NCBI RefSeq assembly: GCF_003205575.1 | Contig: NZ_PYBW01000119.1 | Span: forward strand, 1 to 34,734 | From: Streptomyces tateyamensis | GTDB lineage: Bacteria; Actinomycetota; Actinomycetes; Streptomycetales; Streptomycetaceae | Direction of reading: 5' to 3' | Length of the DNA: 34,734 bases | Part shown: in pieces, positions 30,582-34,734 of the stretch | How the letters are laid out: each line of letters starts with the position of its first letter | How positions within the stretch are numbered: position 1 is the first letter of the stretch | The notes under the pieces: model-generated | The model's input: the letters and a program-made list of their open reading frames with translations, nothing else | Database searches by the model: none | Told to the model about the DNA's origin: nothing | Translations under genes and position numbers: made by a program

Positions 30582-33500
30582 CTACGGGGTGCCGAAGCCG
30601 TCCAGGGTGCTGTACTGCCCGGAGAGCTTGGTGATCACGATGGTGTGGCTGCCGCCCGCCAGGCCGGCCGCGCTGAACACCGGGGTGTCGGAGTGGCGCA
30701 CCCCGTCCGCGGAGAGGGTGCTGACGGTCTGCTGCGGGCCGCCGTCGATCGCGACGCCGATGTTCCCCTGATCGGTGTTGAGTTCGCCGTAGACCAGGAC
30801 GAAGCTGCCGCTGAAGGTGTAGCTCGCGGTGGACCCGTCGGCGCTCGCGTAGTGCACGTCGTCGCCGTAGTCGCCGAGGCCGCGGTTCCCGGTGCCGGCG
30901 AAGCCGCTGTAGCTGATCGACGGGTCGGTGTCGTTGGTCCGCAGGGCGGGCGGGGCGGTGGCGGCGGTGCCGAAGCCGTCGAGGGTGGCGTACTGGCCGG
31001 ACAGCTTGCTGACGGTGACGGTGTGCGGGCCGGCGCTCAGGCCGGTGACGGTGAAGACGGGCACGTTGCTGTGCCGCCGGCCGTCGGTGGGGACGGTGTT
31101 GACGCTCTGCTGGGTGCCGCCGTCGACGGTGATGCCGAGGGTGCCCTGGTCGGTGTTGAGCTCGCCGTAGACCTGCAGGGTGGCGCCGGTGAAGGCGTAG
31201 CTCGCGGTGGACCCGTCGGCGGTGGCGTAGTGCACGTCGTCGCCGAGGTCACCGACCCCGCGGTTCCCGCTGGTGGCGAAGCCCTGGTAGCCGATCGACG
31301 GGTCGGAGTCGTCGACGCGGCCGGCCACCCAGAGCTGTCCGGCGGTGGTGCCGGCGGGGACGGTGGCGACCAGGAAGCCGCTGCCGAGCAGTTGGACGCT
31401 ACCGGCGGCCAGCGGGGTGCCGCCCGCGTAGACCTGGGTGGCGGTGCCGAAGCCGTCGCCGGCGATCAGCACCTGGTTGCCGCCGGAGACCGGCGAGACG
31501 TAGCGGGTCCGGCCGCCGTCGGACCGGGCGTACGGTGCGCGCGGCCCGGCGCCCGAGAGCAGGGCGCTCGGCAGGTCTCCGGGCCCGGGAGTGGCCGGGA
31601 TCGTGGTGTTGCCTCCGGCGTGCAGGTCGACCGCGGCGGCGCAGGCGGCCTTGTTGACGGTGGCGAGGGAGAAGTAGCTGCCGGTGGTCCAGATGTGCCC
31701 GGTCTGGCTGCAGCCGCCGGTCGACGCGATGCTGGGGATGCCGATGCCGGCGTTGCCCTGCCAGTTGATCCACTCGGAGCCGGCGTCGTCGTAGTAGGTG
31801 AAGTTCGCGTTGTGGCCGTTGTAGGCGACGTTGCCGGTCACCTGGAGGCCGTGGGCCAGGGTCTGGACCGGGTCGGCCCTGTCGTACGTGGTCGGGTTCC
31901 CGCTCGCGTCGTAGTACTGGGCCTGGTGGCCCTCGGCGTAGACGGCGCCGCCGTCGGAGCGCACGGACATGTAGTCGTGGAAGACGTTGTTGCCGATGCT
32001 GTTGTTCTGGTTGATGTTGACGACGTTCTCGGGCGTGCTCGCCTGGTCGGTGTGGCCCTGGCTCACGCCGGCCGTGATGGCGTCGTAGGGCAGGTCGTAC
32101 AGGGTGTTGTGGGTGATCGTGGTGCCCTGGGCGAAGAGCAGGGTGATGCCCGGCGCCGAGGAGTAGTCGGTGCCCGTGTGGTGCACCGTGTTGTCGGCGA
32201 CCGTGGTGCCGGTGAGGATCTCGTTGGTGCCGATGATGTCGCCGCTGACCGCCGAGGCGTCCGGGGTGCAGCTCTGCTTGATCACCGCGGCGGTGTCGGG
32301 GTCGGTGGCCGGGTTGGGGTTGGTCGGGTTCGGGTCGGCGGTGCAGCCGAGCAGCAGGCCGGTGGAGGCGGTGTCGGTGAACTCGTTGCCCTGGACGAGC
32401 GTGTTGCGGGCGCCGTAGCGCACGCCGAGGCCGGCGCCGCCGAGTTCGGCGAAGCGGTTGCCGGTGAGGCTGAGGTTGGTGGTGGCGGTGAAGTCGACGT
32501 TGGCCAGCGGCTGGGTCAGCGCGCCCCACGGGCAGCTGCCGGCGGGGTTGGCGAAGGTGCACATGCCCTGGTTGTGCGCGCCGGTGATCCGCAGGTTGCT
32601 CTGCACGTCGGAGAAGCCGGCCGGCGAGGACGGATCGTTCCAGGTCGCGTACGAGAACTGCAGGCCGCTGAAGGTGAGGTCGTGCAGCGGGGCGGCCAGC
32701 GTGCCCGCGCCCTGCAGCAGGGTCTCCAGGTGCGGGAGTTCGACGTCCGTCCCACTCAACTGCTGTCCGGGCAGCGGCTGGTAGTAGAGCGTGCTGCCGG
32801 CCTGGTCGAGGAACCACTGGCCCGGGTGCAGCAGCGCCTTGGCGTCCTGCAGCAGGGCGGGCATGGTCGAGGGGTTCATTGAGGGCAGTCCGCCGCTGCC
32901 CTGGCTGAATCCGGCGCGGGCGGTGACGTCGGTCCAGCAGGGCTGGGCCATCGTCAGCACGCCGCCGCCGTAGGAGGCCACCCGGCAACGGGACTCGGTC
33001 CAGGCGCCGTTGCCGGCCGGGTAGTCGAACTCGACGCCGGCCACCTGGGCCGGAGTCAGCCCGGCGAACCAGGCGGTGGCGGCGGCGTCGCCGCTGATGG
33101 AGTACCCGGTGGCCGAGCCGGACCAGCCGCCCGCGAAGCCGAGCGCGCCCGGGCTCGCCTGCGCGATCGGCGCTTCCTGCCCGTTGACGTACAGCTGGCG
33201 GCTCGCACTGCCGGCCGGTACCGGCGCGGACCAGACACCGGAGCCGGCCACCTCGGTCCAGCCGGTCACCTGGCTGGCACCGGAGATCACCGGGTGCGCG
33301 CCAGGAGCGGCCTGCCAGACGACGGGGCGCCCGGGGCTGCCGGAGTCGGCGGCGGTGAACTTCCAGCTGGTGGAGGGGCGGTAGGTGCCGTCCAGCAGGT
33401 CGACGGTGACAGAGGCGCCGCTGCCGGCGGGGTTCAGCGCCCGCACCGCGGCCTGCGCACCGGTGAGCGAGCAGGGCGCGGCCTGCGAGCAGGTCGAGCC

Positions 33501-33632
33501 GCTGCCGGTCGGCGAGGCGTACAGGGTGGTGGCGCCGGCGGCCGTGGCCGAGCCGGGGAAGAGCGCCGTCAACGCGGCCGTCAGGGCCGCGGCACTCGTA
33601 CCGGCGAGGAGTCTCACGCGGGGGATCTTCAT
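30582..33632 (-). CDS. Secreted right-handed parallel beta-helix protein (candidate polysaccharide-active enzyme)
   Basis: 1016 residues. The signal peptide has cleavage near SATA-A32. Residues about 36-120 (TLYASPTGSGSTC..., DLLDGTYRPSTSWKF, PVVWQAAPGAHPVISG) are the entry segment of pectate-lyase-like helices. About 330-690 are beta-helix coils with N-x-L/F-x-x-N ladders (NLSLTGNRFAEL, NTLVQGNEFTDT, TVADNTVHHTG, TITHNTLYDL). An IPT/TIG-like domain follows (about 765-830). Two tandem modules of about 117 residues end the protein, each with DPSI-Y-GF, DDVHYA-ADGSTASY, VYGELNTDQG and KLSGQY-TLDGFGT, resembling carbohydrate-binding jelly rolls. Resemblance to GH141/pectate-lyase-type enzymes is possible, but the catalytic residues cannot be assigned by eye. 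ATG 33632 follows GAGAGG. GntR genes flank it. Confidence 0.85.
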   Translation of the reverse strand: MKIPRVRLLAGTSAAALTAALTALFPGSATAAGATTLYASPTGSGSTCSQAAPCSLTGAQAAVRALNPAGSGASVTVDLLDGTYRPSTSWKFTAADSGSPGRPVVWQAAPGAHPVISGASQVTGWTEVAGSGVWSAPVPAGSASRQLYVNGQEAPIAQASPGALGFAGGWSGSATGYSISGDAAATAWFAGLTPAQVAGVEFDYPAGNGAWTESRCRVASYGGGVLTMAQPCWTDVTARAGFSQGSGGLPSMNPSTMPALLQDAKALLHPGQWFLDQAGSTLYYQPLPGQQLSGTDVELPHLETLLQGAGTLAAPLHDLTFSGLQFSYATWNDPSSPAGFSDVQSNLRITGAHNQGMCTFANPAGSCPWGALTQPLANVDFTATTNLSLTGNRFAELGGAGLGVRYGARNTLVQGNEFTDTASTGLLLGCTADPNPTNPNPATDPDTAAVIKQSCTPDASAVSGDIIGTNEILTGTTVADNTVHHTGTDYSSAPGITLLFAQGTTITHNTLYDLPYDAITAGVSQGHTDQASTPENVVNINQNNSIGNNVFHDYMSVRSDGGAVYAEGHQAQYYDASGNPTTYDRADPVQTLAHGLQVTGNVAYNGHNANFTYYDDAGSEWINWQGNAGIGIPSIASTGGCSQTGHIWTTGSYFSLATVNKAACAAAVDLHAGGNTTIPATPGPGDLPSALLSGAGPRAPYARSDGGRTRYVSPVSGGNQVLIAGDGFGTATQVYAGGTPLAAGSVQLLGSGFLVATVPAGTTAGQLWVAGRVDDSDPSIGYQGFATSGNRGVGDLGDDVHYATADGSTASYAFTGATLQVYGELNTDQGTLGITVDGGTQQSVNTVPTDGRRHSNVPVFTVTGLSAGPHTVTVSKLSGQYATLDGFGTAATAPPALRTNDTDPSISYSGFAGTGNRGLGDYGDDVHYASADGSTASYTFSGSFVLVYGELNTDQGNIGVAIDGGPQQTVSTLSADGVRHSDTPVFSAAGLAGGSHTIVITKLSGQYSTLDGFGTP
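30585..31316 (-). repeat. Duplicated C-terminal module of the beta-helix protein
   Basis: Two copies of an approximately 117-codon unit (about 30964-31316 and 30585-30939) separated by a short Ala/Pro linker (TAATAPPALR). DNA similarity is visible in several blocks such as the shared GGTGCCGAAGCCGTC. The similarity and position point to internal duplication of a binding module. Confidence 0.8.
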
Positions 33633-33785
33633 GGACCAGCCTCTCTGGCTGCGACGCACCGCTGCGGACGGCACGTCAGTGACGCACTGGGTGGGGTGGT
33701 GAAGCTGCGGGTCGTCCCAGGCAGCGCGGGACATCGGCCCCGATGACGGCGGGCCGGGGTCCCGTTGGGGGTGTGCCTTGGGGAT

Positions 33786-33820
33786 GCCCGCCGAGCGGGC
33801 TCGCGCAGGGCCGAAGGCCC
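33786..33820 (-). terminator. Double hairpin after the second GntR gene
   Basis: GCCCG-N5-CGGGC (33786-33800) and GGGCC-GAA-GGCCC (33808-33820) follow the GntR stop by 24 nt on the minus strand. The stems are short, so this is a possible weak terminator before the beta-helix gene, which begins about 150 nt further on. Confidence 0.4.
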
Positions 33821-33843
33821 GCGTCGGGCGGACTGGTGCCGCG

Positions 33844-34590
33844 TCAGGCAGTGGTCGGCTCGGGCGCCGCGGTGTCGATCGGAAGCCGGTCGGCCAGCCA
33901 GTCCTCCACGGCGGCCACGTGCACCGCGGCGGCCCCGGCGGCGAGCCCGGCGTCGCGGGCGACCAGGGCGCGCCAGATCGCCTCGTGCTCGCGGTGCGCC
34001 TGCTGGCGGGCGGTGCCACCGCTGACGGCGGACGCCAGGTGCCCGTCCGGTGGCGGCGGCACGGTCCCGCGCACGATGCGCACCCGCTGGGTGTGGGTGG
34101 ACAGGATGCCGAGCAGGGTGGACAGGACCGGATTGCCGACCGAGTCGGCGATGGTGCGGTGGAACTCGATGTCGAGCTCGATGAACTCCTCGATGCTGAT
34201 CTCGTCCGTGCAGCGGTCCAGTATGCTGCGCAACGCGCGGAGTTGAGGGTCCGTCAGCTTGCCTGCCGCCAGCGCGACCGCCTGCGGCTCGAGCAGGCGG
34301 CGCACTTGGAGCAGTTGGCGGGCGCTGTGGCCGTGCGAGACATCGGCGGCGAAGGTCATCGCCTCCAGCAGCAGGTGCGGTTCGAGGCCGGAGACGTAGG
34401 TGCCGTCGCCCTGCTTGGTGACCAGGATCCGCATCGCGGTCAGCGCCCGGACGGCCTCGCGCAGCGAACTGCGCGACAGGCCGAGCTGCTCGGCGAGTTC
34501 GGCCTCCGGCGGCAGCCGGGTACCCGGGTGCAGCGCGCCGTGGACGATCATCTCCTTGATCCGGTCGATCGCCTGGTCGGTGACTGCCAT
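33844..34590 (-). CDS. GntR-family (FadR-type) transcriptional regulator, paralogue
   Basis: 248 residues. The winged helix has HPGTRLPPEAELAEQLGLSR followed by SSLREAVRAL and the wing TKQGDGTYVSGL. The FCD domain has ELDIEFHRTIADSVGNPVL and HREHEAIWRAL. It is clearly related to the regulator at 29743-30417 but diverged (different ligand-pocket side chains, and an insertion VPPPPDGHLASAVSGG before the last helices). ATG 34590 has AGGAGGT at a good distance. It lies directly upstream of the beta-helix gene on the same strand (about 210-nt gap), so it is a likely regulator of that gene; the ligand is unknown. I found no clear dyad in front of it. Confidence 0.9.
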   Translation of the reverse strand: MAVTDQAIDRIKEMIVHGALHPGTRLPPEAELAEQLGLSRSSLREAVRALTAMRILVTKQGDGTYVSGLEPHLLLEAMTFAADVSHGHSARQLLQVRRLLEPQAVALAAGKLTDPQLRALRSILDRCTDEISIEEFIELDIEFHRTIADSVGNPVLSTLLGILSTHTQRVRIVRGTVPPPPDGHLASAVSGGTARQQAHREHEAIWRALVARDAGLAAGAAAVHVAAVEDWLADRLPIDTAAPEPTTA

Positions 34591-34734
34591 GGTGCCGGTA
34601 CCTCCTGAGCCGTGAGGGTGGACGCCGGAGCAACGTGCTCGCACGGACCCCTGTGCCGAGGGACCGCGCCGCTCCAGCGGCTCGGGGAGCGGGCCGGTGG
34701 GCCCCCGTTGCTACTCCTGTTTCTCGCCGGAGGC
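34591..34734. other. Right-end flank, no gene seen
   Basis: 144 nt upstream of the second GntR gene. It contains GC-rich self-complementary pieces but no promoter, operator or coding sequence I can support. Confidence 0.4.

Noticed and set aside
30420..32882. An 820-codon plus-strand open frame through the tandem repeat and opposite the beta-helix gene
   Set aside because: Val/Gly/Ala-rich antisense frame that reads the 8-bp repeat. The minus-strand gene has a signal peptide, domain structure and ribosome site.
1..34734. tRNA, rRNA, insertion sequences, integrases or att sites
   Set aside because: No tRNA cloverleaf, rRNA, transposase or recombinase sequence was recognised on either strand, so the inferred rearrangements lack a visible mobile element.

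Overview
High-GC actinobacterial chromosome, most likely a Streptomycetaceae member (Streptomyces, Kitasatospora or Streptacidiphilus). The support is strong G/C in third codon positions, many GTG starts, GGAGG-type ribosome sites, Sec signal peptides, and families common in that group (a DUF6328-type protein, an RNase Sa-type secreted ribonuclease, a giant secreted RHS protein). The genus cannot be fixed from the sequence alone. Function calls come from motif recognition by eye; no database search was run.

Region 1 (1-8.2 kb) looks like a stress or redox island. From the left it has a truncated gas-vesicle-cluster-type protein, a hemerythrin-like protein, a HAD phosphatase, a GAF-like/SpoIIE-type PP2C phosphatase, a 53-residue membrane protein, a second hemerythrin-like protein and an aldo/keto reductase. 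A minus-strand operon follows: YihY/BrkB membrane protein, SDR oxidoreductase, 'plasmid stabilization'-type protein and a Pro-rich protein. Three stretches here and in region 2 match a sigma-B-like pattern (GNNT-N15-GGGTA-like).

Region 2 (8.3-13.3 kb) is a seven-gene, translationally coupled Mrp-type cation/proton antiporter operon. Its order is E-F-G-(MbhD-like)-(MbhE+B fusion)-C-D, as in the antiporter half of archaeal Mbh membrane hydrogenase, but there are no hydrogenase genes. A DUF6328-type membrane gene follows.

Region 3 (13.4-17.3 kb) holds a flavin-dependent luciferase-like protein with a low-complexity insertion, a DUF3048 lipoprotein and a secreted RNase Sa-like ribonuclease with a perfect 19-bp terminator stem. 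Next comes a gene graveyard with C-terminal pieces of an SDR, an alpha/beta hydrolase and a SnoaL/NTF2-like protein.

Region 4 (17.3-21.2 kb) is an APC permease, ROK kinase and double-SIS isomerase/deglycase cassette. It sits behind a promoter overlapped by a perfect palindrome. The set is functionally parallel to fructoselysine (frl) or amino-sugar uptake operons. The SIS gene has an in-frame TGA near its start.

Region 5 (21.5-29.6 kb) is a 2380-residue secreted RHS polymorphic toxin. It carries a bulb-type lectin domain inside the RHS shell and a predicted PD-(D/E)XK nuclease near the C-terminus, followed by an unusual Pro-Ala/Gly tail. A candidate immunity gene and a perfect 18-bp terminator follow, then a fragment of a nitrate reductase alpha subunit.

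Region 6 (29.7-34.7 kb) has two FadR-type GntR regulators flanking a large secreted right-handed beta-helix protein with duplicated C-terminal modules. All three genes are on the minus strand. One regulator has a clear dyad operator, and an 8-bp tandem repeat lies beside it.
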